64,000 nucleotides of DNA from Pezicula radicicola (lineage: Eukaryota > Ascomycota > Leotiomycetes > Helotiales > Dermateaceae). The stretch is from positions 1,134,898 to 1,198,897 of the forward strand of contig PDUO01000002.1 in the NCBI GenBank assembly GCA_003008705.1. Reading direction: 5' to 3'. Position numbers and translations under genes: made by a program. The notes beneath the pieces were generated by a model that saw nothing but the letters and a program-made list of their open reading frames with translations, ran no database searches and was not told where the DNA came from. Below, piece after piece: positions 1 to 11,724 of this stretch (position 1 is its first letter; every line of letters starts with the position of its first letter).

Positions 1-1871
1 GAAGATATTCTCTGCAATAGCGAGGAAGATTGCGCCGCCGAAAAATCCAGAGAATGTTGACATGGAGGTACCAACCGAGATATCGCTTTGGGGAAGTACA
101 GACATGATTGCTATGACCGGCTATGTTTTAATATTTTTAGCATTGTCTGGTAAACTTTGTGGGGGTTATGACTGATTGAGAGGAGATTGGGGAATAGGTG
201 ACAGACCATTTGAATGGCTAGAGATGAAGCAAAGCCTCCGAGAACTTGAATCCCGTTTATCATACTGCTCGATTCGTTGGTTTCGAAGGTCGAGAAGATA
301 CCTGCTGAGATTGCTGTGGTAATCCCGCCTGCTATGAGCCACGGATTGTAAAGTCCAAATTTGGTCACTGCAAGAATTAGCTTGTTTTGTTCATCATTTC
401 TGATGTTTTATTGCTCTGTGATACTCACCAAGGCCGCCTGCAACAATTGACATTACAACAGACCCAAGTACGGTAGGTATGAATCGAATTCCACTCCCAA
501 GCGGAGAAGCTCCCTTGATAACCTGAAACCACATGGGTAGATAATAGGCTACCAACTGTGCGCTTCCCATTCCAAAAGCGCAAACTCCAACTGCAGTCCA
601 CACTGTTCTGTGGCCTAGGATCCTCGGTGGAATGCTACCTTCATCTTGCTGGTGCCATTGCCATAAAGCAAACAAGATCAGCACAGCACCGGCTCCAACA
701 ATGAGTCCAATGACCATTGCCGATTTCCATGGGTATGTATTTCCACCCCACTGAACTGCTAGAAGGAGCATTACTACTGCCGGAATGAAGAGAATGAGAC
801 CGGGTAGATCTAGGTGTTTCATTTTCTCGGTGATGGGAAGACTGCTATCAGGAAGGCTATGTGGGTGGAAAAGGAAGACGAGAATGACGATGGATATAGC
901 GCCTAGAGGAAGATTGATGTAGAAGCACCACCGCCACGAAACGTGTTGAGTGAAAGCACCTCCAAGAATCGGTCCAACGATATTGGACACACTGAACATC
1001 GAAGCGATAGCTCCCGTATAGACTTCAAATGAACATATTAATAAACCGACAATTTGGAGTAGCCGCGAAAAGAGAACTACTTACTTGGTCGTTGGCGTAA
1101 CGGGATGGAATTAGCTAAGATGACGATAGCCCCAGAGAAAAGACCAGCAGCACCGCAACCAGCTATAGCACGACCGAGAATAAGCATCGTGGAAGAGACG
1201 GAAGTGGCGCATATCAGACTGCCGAACTCGAAGATACACAAGTATGCTAAGTAAGTGTACTTAAGATTGAAGTACCGGTAGATCTTCCCTGAGATTGGCT
1301 GAAGTGCACAGCTATAAGCAGACAGTTAGCTTGTTTGGTTCGGGATTTAGCCAACAATGTCGAGTCTTTCGAATAATTCGATGAGCTCAACCTATGAAGC
1401 ATGAAATACTAAGAACTTCTTGATGCTACGTACGTACAAATGAGGTACGCACTATTGAACCTATCAGTATTTGTCGGGATTAACAACATGTAGGGTAAAA
1501 ACACCTTCCGTACCACCCAACATCATCTAGCGAATTGAATTTGGTTGTAATTGTTGGGATCGCCTATTCTGTTAGAGTCAAACCACCACAGGTTCAGGTA
1601 GAGAACCTTACTGTAGCTAAGATGGCATTGTCCTTTGATTGTTAACGTTTAAAGCTAGAGAATGAAGCATAAGCAGAACACATACCAATCCCATGAGTAA
1701 CACCGTAAGACAAAGTCCTAGCACGACAAAGTAGAGCCTTGCACCACTCACGAATTGATACTCTTCCTTATCTCCACTCGAGATAGCTAGTGGCGGTATG
1801 TTCTTTTCTTCCTGAAGGATGCTGTGGTCTCGGCTTCGAGTCGGCAACGATTCATCTGGCGACGACATCAT
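1..1871 (-). CDS. MFS drug/toxin efflux transporter (DHA2-type, 14 helices), partial
   Basis: Plasma-membrane proton antiporter of the major facilitator family; such pumps export drugs or secondary metabolites. The substrate cannot be told from sequence. The ATG at 1871 opens a hydrophilic tail of about 45 residues, then the first helix near [17 protein letters not shown]. The family signature reads D-N-A-I-L-A-T-A-I-P-T-I-T when a 21-nt exon (1612-1632) is spliced in. Later landmarks are [42 protein letters not shown] and [20 protein letters not shown] (the motif C region), then [13 protein letters not shown]. Roughly eight introns are needed. The 3' end lies beyond the left edge of the window; the last coding visible is near [18 protein letters not shown]. 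The Zn2Cys6 regulator next door on the same strand fits a regulator/pump pair, which is inference. Confidence 0.9.
1612..1632 (-). other. 21-nt microexon of the MFS gene
   Basis: Reading through from the first exon reaches a stop. The family motif is recovered only if intron 1 (gtatgt...aaag, with a gttaac branch-like site) joins to 1632 and the next intron (gtaagg...aatag) starts after 1612. The exon encodes DNAILAT. Confidence 0.75.
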
Positions 1872-2219
1872 GAAGTAGTCCGATATCTAGCAGTGGCACA
1901 AAGAAGATGTTTAGAAAATATATTTAAGGATTAGAATTTGAAGTGCACTGAAAACAAGAACCGATGTATTTAAGTAGTGTGGTGTATCTGGAGACCGGAA
2001 AATGGTACGTAGGTTAGATTCCGACATGAATTCCGGCCCGATTTTGAGCATTTAAATTCATTCAGAACTCCACAAGAGGGCCAATAACATGCCAGAGACA
2101 GCGATTTTGGACTTATGATGTGCTGGGCTGACCTTATAAGAAATAACTTTCCGACCTGAATTGAGCCCGTCCTCATTCAAAATCTACGGACTAAGCACAT
2201 AAACTTGTGTGATATCTCC

Positions 2220-4463
2220 CTACTCAAAATGAATATCCATTGAAACATCATAAGGATCTAAATTCATAGGCCAAGGTTCCATCATGTCAGTCCATGATTC
2301 GTCCTGCGACATCTGCTTCTCACTCGCGGGTGGTTCCACGCAGATAGAGCGAGACATTACGATTGGGATCGCCTCGAGAAAAGACAACTCAGGAGAATTA
2401 TCGTGGCCACCGCCTAGAGCTCCAGCTGAACTGGTATTTAAATGAGAAAACCAGCCTTTTGAAAGGCGGAAAAGCTTCAACAGTTGCGAAATGTAGTCTT
2501 GTAAGACTTGGCCATCGGGAGTATACGAAAGAAGGTCTTCTAACTTGGTCAGAAGGGCACTGTTATAATACTCCAGGTTTGCAGATTTGCGAACTTGTAC
2601 TGCATCGAGCAAGGGTGCATCAGTTTCTATCGACAAGGTAAATCTGCCCAGCATCAGATACGTATGGGTGAGCCTAAAGTAGTCAGGAGCTGTGAACCGG
2701 CGGACTGCCAGTGGAGGAAGGGCTAGGTAGTGATCCATGAAGTTTTTCGTAGCATTAAGGCATTTAATCAGGACTTCATTCCGCGACAACGCTTCATACC
2801 AAGTAGTGGCGTTTGCTCCATTTGAAGGAGATTCCACTGGAGCTGGTGGCGATGCATGAAAGCCAACTTCATGCACATACATTCGCAAATGGTAGAAGGA
2901 CATGGAAAGAATTGCTATAAAAGAGGTTACTACTATTTCGTGATAAGTAACCCTGTATTCTTACCATTGTTCCAGAATTCAGGTGGGAATGTATTTCCCA
3001 TCTGTGAAAGCTGCTGTTCAAAGGTCTTGACAAATAATTCTATGCGAACGGGGTCCATGTTTGCTAGCTGACCGTGGCCATCGAAGTCAAAGGTGCGATT
3101 AACATCATCGTATACACGCTGGAGTTGCATATAGTATTGAACGAGACGGTCTGAGTCTTCCTCGCCCGCAGTAGCTAGTGCTTCACCGCATTCTTCCATG
3201 TAAGTATTATATTTCAAATTATTTGGTTTTCTGAGGCCAATGCATAAACTGGTATTACGGTTAGGAAAGTTAAGAGTTAATTGGAGAATCTACATACGCC
3301 GAAGAAAGATAGTAGGACCCTAGGAAAGCTCTCTTTCGTTCAGAGTCACTAAGCAGCTTTGGCTTTGCCTTTTCTCGAGGACGCGAAACACCCTTTTCCG
3401 CAGAGAAGAGTACAAGACTACCATTGTCATCGGATTGCCAACCTGAAGGTTTGGTGATTCCGAGGTCGACTGCCATGGCTATTGCAACCTGACTAAGCTG
3501 GTAGATTTGTTGACGTTCAGGGTTGAAAAAGAAATGATACCTGAACTCTGTTAGTAAGGCGACAGGGTATCAGAGGCACTTCCCAGAAGACTTACCACGC
3601 GAGATAAACCAGGATACCCTGTAGGAGATCGAGCGATTGCTCTCCATTCATCATAACTTTCTTGCTCATAGATTCGCGTAATTCTTGATCGAGGAAAGCC
3701 TGGAGCTTCAAGTTGGATTGAGAAGCCATTGCAAGAATAGCAAGCAAAAGGAAGGGCCTTTCCCGTCGAAGAAAGTCTAAGCTTGTATGGGCGGGAATAA
3801 TGACAAAGGGGAAGTTGTCAGCAGTGCACCGGAAAAATCGCAGTGACTCCTCGGCCTGTTCGCAGTCAAGGACGCCTCTAGAAATGACGTCTCCAAACTC
3901 ATCGAAGATTGTGTATGAGGGGGAGTTCAAAGACGGGAATGGGGCATTGCCGAACTGAAAAGTCCCTTGAGGTCTGGTATATGATGGTGAAGGTGTTGAT
4001 TTGAATGCTTGAGCCTCATGTGGCTCGATCACGTGCTCGTCCTGGACTGATGGCGTATTAGTTGATTGAGACTTTTGATTAGACATCATTGCTAGTAAGC
4101 TATCAAGCTTCTCTTCCATCTCGGCAACTCTGATTCTGGAGTTCTTGGCTCTCTTCGGGCGTGGCTTTGGTGAGAGAAAAACACATTCCTTCCCGTAATT
4201 GATACATCTACAGTACAGCGGTTAGCCGGGGCCTTTGGGGACGTCCCGTGTTAGCTTGCCTTTGACAGCGATTCTCATTCTCTTTGCTAGGGATACATTT
4301 TCCTTTCGTGGCCCTGCAGGCTTCGCATATCGTTAGCCAGGTTCAACAAGGGTTTTTTGGGAATAATTGGGGATAATAAACCTTCGCAAGACCTGCGAAG
4401 CTTTGGAACCTTGCTTTCCGCTTGGTCACCCATGCTTGTCGACTCCGTTGAATCCATGTTCAT
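2220..4463 (-). CDS. Zn2Cys6 fungal transcription factor
   Basis: Nuclear DNA-binding regulator with an N-terminal Zn2Cys6 cluster and a fungal-type middle region. The cluster is split by two introns. Exon 1 ends in RRSCE, exon 2 (4320-4260) gives ACRATKGKCIP...RCQ, and exon 3 from 4207 gives RCINYGKECVFLSPKPRPKR. Together these form C-x2-C-x6-C and C-x2-C-x6-C. A basic linker and short coiled coil follow (RVAEMEEKLDSLLAMM). The middle region includes RRERPFLLLAILAMASQSN and GILVYLAWYHFFFNPERQ, which are family-typical. Six exons are inferred; the remaining joins lie near 3593/3540, 3297/3230 and 2960/2910. The ATG at 4463 (MNMDSTES) is chosen over the one at 4487 without strong grounds. The second intron, 4259-4208, begins with GC rather than GT. 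The neighbouring MFS pump and receptor are possible targets (inference). Confidence 0.88.
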
Positions 4464-4780
4464 GGCTATCCGCCAAAGGAATCTCAATACAGTACTGACT
4501 GAATTCTTTGGGATGGAATTGACGGGATCTAAGCAGATTCCGAAAATATGAACAGAGGTACAAGAGGATCAATCAAGGCTGAAGCAATTGACGAATGACC
4601 GGAATCTAAGTTAGATTCCGGGTTCCGGTCACGTGCTCGCTCGGAATCTAAGTGATGGGCGATGTACGCAGTAAGACGGAAGATTGGTTCTTGTAAAATC
4701 CATCCATTCATACCTTAAGATGGCCCCGTATGGAATTTGAAAATTAATAAAATAATCTATTTTGTACAAGAAAGTACTAT

Positions 4781-6433
4781 CTACCGACCTGGACCAGATC
4801 TCTGCTCCGTCAGGTAGACACTCGTCGTAAGCGTGATGCCGCCCTCCCTACTCTGATGTCTGCCTTTGCTACTTTCCCTGGTTTTCTCCGTAACATTAAC
4901 GTAAGTCCTACTGCCCATATTCTTCCCCTTCGTCGGTACTAGAGTCTCTCCAAATGGAATCTGACTCTCCTGAGACTTGACACTCATGGCTCTTCCTCTT
5001 TCGCTTCCGTTTTCTTCGCTAAGCTGTTCATCGAGTTCGATGAAGTTTCGGTCGGCACGATCCGTACGAGATGCGATTTTGGAGTTCTTAGAGTAGCCGA
5101 GTCCATATTTGGAGGTGTCTTTGCTGCTTTCAAGCTTCATTTTAAGGCCAGGGAATGCCCAGCCCACGAAAGATCGGCACGCGGGTAAACAACCGCAGAT
5201 TATGCCAACGCTTTGTTCAAGGTGTGTCCATACCGCGATGGGTGCTTGGTCGTCTATTCTAATCTTAGTAAGGTGTCTTTAGGTTAAGTTTGAAGCAACT
5301 TAGGCTTACATGATGGATCGGAAGATTGCTGTAATGTCAACAGGGAAGGCAGACGGATGAGACTGCAAACAATGACGAAGGATCCTATGGAGAACATAAC
5401 AAGCAGGTTCAGCTTCTTTTGCCATGCCAGATGCAAGCTCCACAATGTAGGAAGAGGCATGATTAGAATAATAAAATCATGAGCGATACTCAATCCAGCG
5501 AGGGTGAAAATAGCTGCATAGCTGTTTATACACTTGACCGGAGCTACCTTGTACATCCAATTGGTCCAATTTCCATGGAAAGGCAGCTGTAGTAATGTTA
5601 GAACCAGAAAGTGGAAGATATTTAGATACCCTTCACTTACACATTGAAAGGTCAATGCCATGAGCATGGAAAAGTTTGACGTAGCAATAAAGCCAATGAC
5701 AACCCACACTGCTTGGTTGAACTTCTGATTCGGGAAGATACGACGAAAGAAAAGTAGGAGAGACAGCTTTGTGCATGTAAGAGTGACAATGTAGAAAAGC
5801 TCGCTGATATAGAAAAACTGTTTGGAGTTAGCCAAGCATTAGTGCTAAGTGTTGATTGTCTCCCACCTTTAAACTAGTTTGAAGTTGTTGTGTGGTGAGA
5901 GAGTATGTGTGCTCTCCAAAGTTGTTGAGTGCCATAACCAAACCAGTTCCTACATCGGCGAGAAACGCTATCTCTGCCGCAAGCATCATATAGTCATCTG
6001 CCTTGATGCCAACATCAACCAGAAGCCTCGAAGCAAATCTCAAAGCCACGAAAATCGCAGTTAGAGCCGGCATTATATAATACAAGCGAAGTTGTTCATC
6101 GAGTCGAGTTCGGTCCGCTTCAACACCACATGTATCGGCTTGGTATTTTTCTACCGCCAGACTGTCGGTGACATTACATGCGGTAGCAACACATGGCAAG
6201 AGTTCAGCGGCGAGGACGACATTCGTACAAAGGCAGGTAACGTTGGTCAATGAGCCACATATCTCTGGGACTATTGTTCCAAGACATGCCAACTAGATCT
6301 ATCATCAGATATGATGTATCGGAATATCACAAATTTAAGGGTTACGTACCGAGCAATCGGGGATATATTCTGCCCCCAAAACACGAGTGAAGAGGCAACA
6401 TATCGAAGAGAAGGCAAGCCATGGGATCCTCAT
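4781..6433 (-). CDS. CFEM-domain Pth11-like seven-helix receptor
   Basis: Probable plasma-membrane receptor of the Pth11 class, which senses surface or host cues in fungi. Exon 1 (6433-6350) gives a signal peptide, MRIPWLAFSSICCLFTRVLG, then AEYIPDCS. Exon 2 from 6292 continues LACLGTIVPEICGS with the spaced cysteines of a CFEM domain (TCLCTN, LPCVATACNV, DTCG). The seven-helix part follows: LYYIMPALTAIFVALRFASR, DDYMMLAAEIAF, TKLSLLLFFRRIFPNQKFN, GNWTNWM, DFIILIMPLPTLW, VMFSIGSFVIVCSLIRL and VGIICGCLPACR. Introns fall near 5878/5820, 5640/5588 and 5318/5248. A Ser/Arg-rich cytoplasmic tail ends at 4781. The ATG at 6433 is well supported because the signal peptide begins there; a start at 6292 would lose the signal peptide and the first CFEM cysteine. 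Confidence 0.9.
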
Positions 6434-8879
6434 CTTGACTTAGAAGTTGAAGGCTTAGTCAACTCTCAATTCCGAGGATACCGGCGAGAAAATTAACCTT
6501 ATAATATACAAGAAGAGGCGCCAGAGGTCTGGATGGCCTCGCCAACATAAATTATGGCGCAGGCGTCAGATATACTTGACTTCACATCTGGCTAGCAACG
6601 AAGTACTGCAAATAACCGGGTTCTCACAGTGGTCTTTCCCCGCTGGATCTGAAGCAACTAGAAATGCTGATCTTTTCTGTTTTCTTCCACCAGACGACCA
6701 CTACCTGCAAACCGGTACGCGGCAATTCCCCTGCATCTTGAACTCCACACGGTCCAAACAAAGTCGAGGTGGGGCAGCACGCATCGTGAAATCTCTTCTC
6801 TAGCGTAAACAACGTGGAGTAGTGGACTCAATCGATCGAATGAGGTAGGTACTATGAGGATTTCTACAGGACTGAACTATCCAATCATTGCTTGGACTTA
6901 AGGCTATATTAAACAGGCAAGTATCGAAGGTATGCAAACCCCCACCCTTCTCCTTTCACACTCAAGACTCAAGAGTGACTACAGCTCCATTATTCTCGCG
7001 GATCGTGATTAGAACTTATGCCACTTTTGAATATGACATAGAAAAATTTCTCTGCCAATAATTGCATTTGCATACTGCTAAAAGTGCTTTGTCCTCTAAA
7101 CAATAATACCGACACAGCGGCAACCTTGCTAAAATACCGGGAAGTCATCGACCTCGAGGCCCAACGAAGCAAGAAAGAAAGTATAACCGACATGAAATGG
7201 CAATCATCCATGGGCATGTTGTTCATCATTTAGCGAGTGGTGTCGAAAGAGTATTCGTGTTCCGGTTTGAGAGTTTGAATTTTGATGTAACATGGCATTT
7301 CGTCCAAGACGTCCAGGCCGCTTGGGTCGATAGATAGAGCGTGATGGCCGTTATTCTTTGCCTTATCTAGACTCCAAGGCCTGCCGAAGCAAGGTCGTCC
7401 ATGGATCCCAAAGACCTTCGCCGCGCGAGGGCAGGCCCGACAGCCCCCGACAGTGGATACAGCGGAAACATCAAGGACATCCCAGAAATGTGGAGGAGTC
7501 GCAATTGCCAAAATTGCGCTGCAATAGGGCTTGATGTGGTAAAGGTGCCGTCGATCTTTACTACCGGGAGAGCTATTACTGCTTCGCTTCCCCCCTTTTA
7601 CAATCGGCTAGTCGCCAAGTTCTCAGCCGCGCCAGCTTGCAAGGTTGAGAACTCCGTAGTGAACTTGCAATAATAATTTGACTTGCAAACTTGCAAATGC
7701 CAGCTCTGGCACTTCACCACTTGTGCCCTACTTTATTAGCTTTTGGCGGTATTCCGTAGTCTAAAATTTAATAGTGGTCGGTCTTGGCGTTTGTACTCAA
7801 TCTCGGGTGGATATGTAGTTGGGGGCATCCGAATTTCGTCAATCTCATAATGGCCAAGATTTCAATTGGTAGTTACAGTACGGAGGTACTGAAGAGTAGT
7901 TTGGGTGGAGCCTGAAGAGATCCTGAAAAGATCCATTTCTGGAGGTTTTGTAAGCGTCTTTCTAGCTTCCGTGCTAGACCTGAACCTAGCCAGCTCGCTT
8001 AACTTTTTTGTTTTACGTTTCACCACCTTCTGTAAGGTACGCCACCCCCCACGTGATAGGCGGATAATCAAAGGTAATCCTTGCTCCGTTCTTTCCGGTG
8101 GAGAGTTCATCTTTCATAATAAATATCTATCCGTCTTCACAACCTCCCATTTTACCTACTCTTCCCTCTATCAAACACAACATCTTTTGATCTGACGCCG
8201 TTCTAGGCGCGCACTTGGGAAAGACTCTCTCTCGACTGATCGGGCGATTTGTCACGAGACATGGCACTTCCTCATTTCCTCGGGCCGTCCTGATTCTTGA
8301 AAAGGAAGGCGTAGCCCGGTATCAGGGGTAATGGGTAGGGTCTCCAGAATATTCAGATTATTTACACATATTTGAAATGATATGGAGTCTTTGAAATACG
8401 CGCACTTCGGTGCACCTTGCGTACCGAGTTTCTGCGTGAACTTACGACTATGGAGAACAGGTGGATCAGCCCACGTTTTCTGGTTCCTGAGAGGCGAATC
8501 GCCCACAAGCAAGAGTCGCAAGCCCTGGTTCCTCAAATAAAAACTAAAAAAGAGGATCCTCTCGTACTGTAAGATATAATCCCAGCCTATGCTACGGTCT
8601 CATTGCGAGCCGTGATGGCTTCAAATATGGCCTGTTTTGGCATGTGCGCTTGAAGGCCCCTTATCAGTTCTACAGGACCGTTGCTTCATATGCTGGCCTC
8701 TTGTTATCCACAACCTCTTCACATTTATTGCTCTTGACATATTTCCATTAATCTTGCCCTTGCTCTCGTGTCGTTAAGTCTTTGTGATTGCATCTCCTTC
8801 AGCCTTCGGTTCACAAGACTCATTTCGATACTTGTTGTGTCATTTCATTTAGGCCGAGTCGCACAGCACAAAGTCTAGT
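6434..8879. other. Gap without recognised gene
   Basis: No family is recognisable on either strand. A minus-strand frame at 7230-7511 (C-terminal part YIKIQTLKPEHEYSFDTTR) has some protein-like character, but it has no good start and no supported partner exons. The last 300 bp before 8880 are pyrimidine-rich and probably hold the promoter of the monooxygenase fusion. Confidence 0.5.
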
Positions 8880-11724
8880 ATGACTTCTCCAGAGAAGCCG
8901 TTGAAAGTGGTCATTGTAGGTGGTTCAGTTGCAGGTCTAACTTTGGCACACTGCCTGTATCACAACGGCATCGACTGTGTTGTTCTGGAAGCTGGAGCCG
9001 AAATAGCGCCGCAAATTGGTGCATCTATTGTCGTCTGTCCTAATGGGTCAAGAATTCTTGACCAACTGGGTATCTTTGATGACATTCTAAAAATGGTAGA
9101 GCCATTGCAAAATGGACTTACTTGGACAGATGATGGAAAACTGGTTATCAACAGTAACTCACCTGTGCTTGTAGCAGCGAGGTATTTTTATTGTGTTATC
9201 AATTTATTTAGTAGGTATTAACAAAATTTAGGACCGGATATCCAGTTGCTTTCCTAACACGCAGAGATCTACTTAAGGTCATCTCAGAGCATCTCCCAGA
9301 GAAGTCAAATGTCCTCACTTCGAAGCGAGTTCTTAAAGTCGAGACAACTGACGCTGGTGTTACTGCGGTCTGCGAAGATGGTACTTCGTACGGCGGTGAT
9401 ATTATCGTTGGCGCAGATGGTGTGCGCAGTAAAATTCGGGCAGCTATGCTGAAGAACATTGAGTCTATAGCGCCAGGTTCTACAAAAAAAGACCAAGTCG
9501 CTCTCTCAGCCCAATACAATTGTAAGCACAATTCATCTTTTCACGTTTTGACAATGCTCAAAATTGTCCCGGGCTCTTTGCATCACCTCTAGATATTTCT
9601 CTAGACAAATACGTGCTCACTGCCACTGTAGGTATCTTCGGATTTGGCGAGACTGTGCCGGGCGTGGTGCCGGGTGATTCTCACCGCTCGTATGCAAAAG
9701 AGCATTCGACTTTGGCATTTGTAGGAGCTGGTGGAAGGCTGTTCTGGTTTCTTTTCACAAAGCTTGATAAGAGGTATTATGGCGAAGAAATACCAAGATA
9801 CACCCAAGCTGATGTTGAGAAACATATCAAGCCCTTCTTCAAAATTCACATGACAGACGCCATTACCTTCGAGCAGGTATTTAGGGTTAGAACATTTGCT
9901 AACATGGTTTGCACCGAAGAAGCACAGTTCGAGAACTGGACATCAGGCAGATTTGTCTGCATTGGAGACTCGATTCACAAAATGACCCCGAACTTGGGAG
10001 CTGGAGGAAACGCGGCGATCGAGAGTGCAGCCGCGCTGGCGAATAGTATCTCAAAACTTTCCAGTCCTTCGTTGAAAGAAGTGGAACAGGCTTTGAAGGA
10101 GTTCCATGAGAAGAGAAAGCATCGCGCTAACGCTATCTGCGATGTCGCCAACCAACTCACAAGAATTGAGGCGTTAGACACTGCAGTTGAAAAGTTCATA
10201 GCACTGTATGCTATCCCTGCGCTGGGAGACTTCCTTTCCGATGTAACTTGTGAAGGAATTGTTGGAGCTGAGTCGTTGGACGCTTTACCAGCACCAGCCC
10301 GATCTCTAACAGCAACTATGGCTTGGTAAGTCTCAAGTTTCGGGAGCAAGTTTGTCCTTTCGAATTCAATTACTCATTGCTCTTAAATCATGTTTGAATT
10401 ACTCCCAATATTTCTAGAACAAGTAAACTAACTCTAAACTTTTGACTATAGGAACACAGAATCCGGTGTAGGAAAGCATGAGAAGAAGTGGGTACGTGCT
10501 TTATATGCTCTGCCTCTTCTTGCTGTGCTATAGTAAGCAACATATTTCTTTGTTCTTAGGCCCGTGAAACACTGTCTCAAAGCTCTTACTCTTACTCTTT
10601 AAAAAAAGACCATAATGCTAATTTGTTAAAGTGGCTGTCAACGAACTATGGGTGCTTCAATGGCTCAACTACTTCCACAACTTGTCAAAAACATTGGCAA
10701 GCTACCTGTCGCGGGCGCAGCAGCTGTCCCTGTAGTCGGCAACTATTTTGGACTCAAGGCCCTTGATAAGATTATGAGCATCTATGTTGCTTTCTTCACC
10801 CCAGCGCTCGGAAATCTTGATCCTGTGGGCAGGCAGCAAGGAATTGCTTTCTTAGCTGATCTTATTCCGTTCCAAGCAATCTGGATGATTGAGGGCATTA
10901 GACGAGGCAACTTCACAACTGCTGCACACCTTCTGTAAGTCAAGATAATGCTATATTGAAAGAGTTTGCTAACAAAATATAGACCGACTATTTTCGGGGC
11001 CCTTTTCCAACTTAAGGGTCTTGGATTTATCGCCCCCATATATTTCTTTTTACATTATGTCCAATCCCCACTCGAAAACTATCACGCCGCTGACATGCGT
11101 CTGACACAAATGGCCTCCGTCAAGACCATAATTCCAACCATAACTCTGTCGTATATTCTCCCATCCCTGGCCATGCTCAACGCCAGTTCGCTCAGCTCTC
11201 GCCAATGGATTAATGGTCTCTTCTGGCAACCATTCCCCATCTACGCAGCCATCATGCAACGCGTGTTCAGCAACACTGTCAAGGATACAACAAACACAGA
11301 TCGCATCTATAACCCCGAAGCAGATATGCCATATCTTCGCTACACGTACGGCTTCACAGCTGCTGCTGCCGCCATCGCTAACTTCTATGTTCGATGCACA
11401 TCCCCCTCCAAACTTCTCGATGTATTTTTCAAGGGCGTCAGCAACCCCACGGCTGCTATCCCACTTGCACAAGCCATATCCAGGTCCTTGAGGTATGACC
11501 AGATCGCTACATTCGCAGCAGGCTCCATTTGGACAATGCTTCATTTCAGAGATCTGAAGAAAGCAGGCAAGCTGCAGGCTAGTTGGGGTCGCGTTGTTGG
11601 TGTATATGCTGGTACCGCTTTGCTTGCTGGACCTGGTGCCGGTATGGCCGTTATGTGGGCTTGGAGAGAGGAGATTCTTGCGAGGACTTCGAGGCCTTTA
11701 GCTGGGAAGAGGACAGCTGTTTGA
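8880..11724 (+). CDS. FAD-dependent monooxygenase (PaxM-like) fused to a polytopic membrane domain
   Basis: Predicted 816 residues from six exons: 8880-9181, 9232-9521, 9593-10325, 10452-10532, 10632-10934 and 10983-11724. Residues 1 to about 445 are a class A flavin monooxygenase of the type that epoxidises prenyl chains in fungal meroterpenoid and indole-diterpene pathways. Visible motifs are the Rossmann GGSVAGL at about 12-18, the RRDLLK arginine region, the GADGVRS motif and [18 protein letters not shown] for FAD. Residues from about 460 on hold seven to nine hydrophobic segments (for example [67 protein letters not shown]). A membrane-bound oxygenase, perhaps with a second activity, is inferred; the substrate is unknown. 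Introns 10326-10451 and 10533-10631 have near relatives in the MFS gene at 24001. The exon 2/3 junction is unsettled (see findings). Confidence 0.85.
10326..10451 (+). repeat. Introner-like intron, family A (copy 1, in the monooxygenase fusion)
   Basis: A 126-nt intron, gtaagtctc...actatag, interrupting a Trp codon (tg|g). It matches the 129-nt intron at 24538-24666 over its length. Both share the opening gtaagtctc, a stretch beginning ttactcattgctc, and 23 identical bases spanning tctagaacaag to taactct that include the CTAAC branch site. In the core of about 70 nt I count about 8 mismatches and one gap. Confidence 0.85.
10533..10631 (+). repeat. Introner-like intron, family B (copy 1, in the monooxygenase fusion)
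   Basis: A 99-nt intron that starts gtaagcaacatatttc and ends ctaatttgttaaag. The first 24 nt are identical to the intron at 25507-25648. The two also share aaacac-gtctca, a TTACTC repeat (two units here, six there), a run of A's and the 3' end. Both are followed by an exon starting TGG. Confidence 0.85.

Noticed and set aside
6990..7511. Two adjacent minus-strand frames that might be exons of one gene
   Set aside because: No convincing splice signals or recognisable domain join them.
8541..8565. A 12-base match to the sarcin-ricin loop of large-subunit rRNA (minus strand agtacgagagga)
   Set aside because: The flanking bases do not continue the rRNA sequence as I know it, so I treat it as chance rather than an rRNA fragment.
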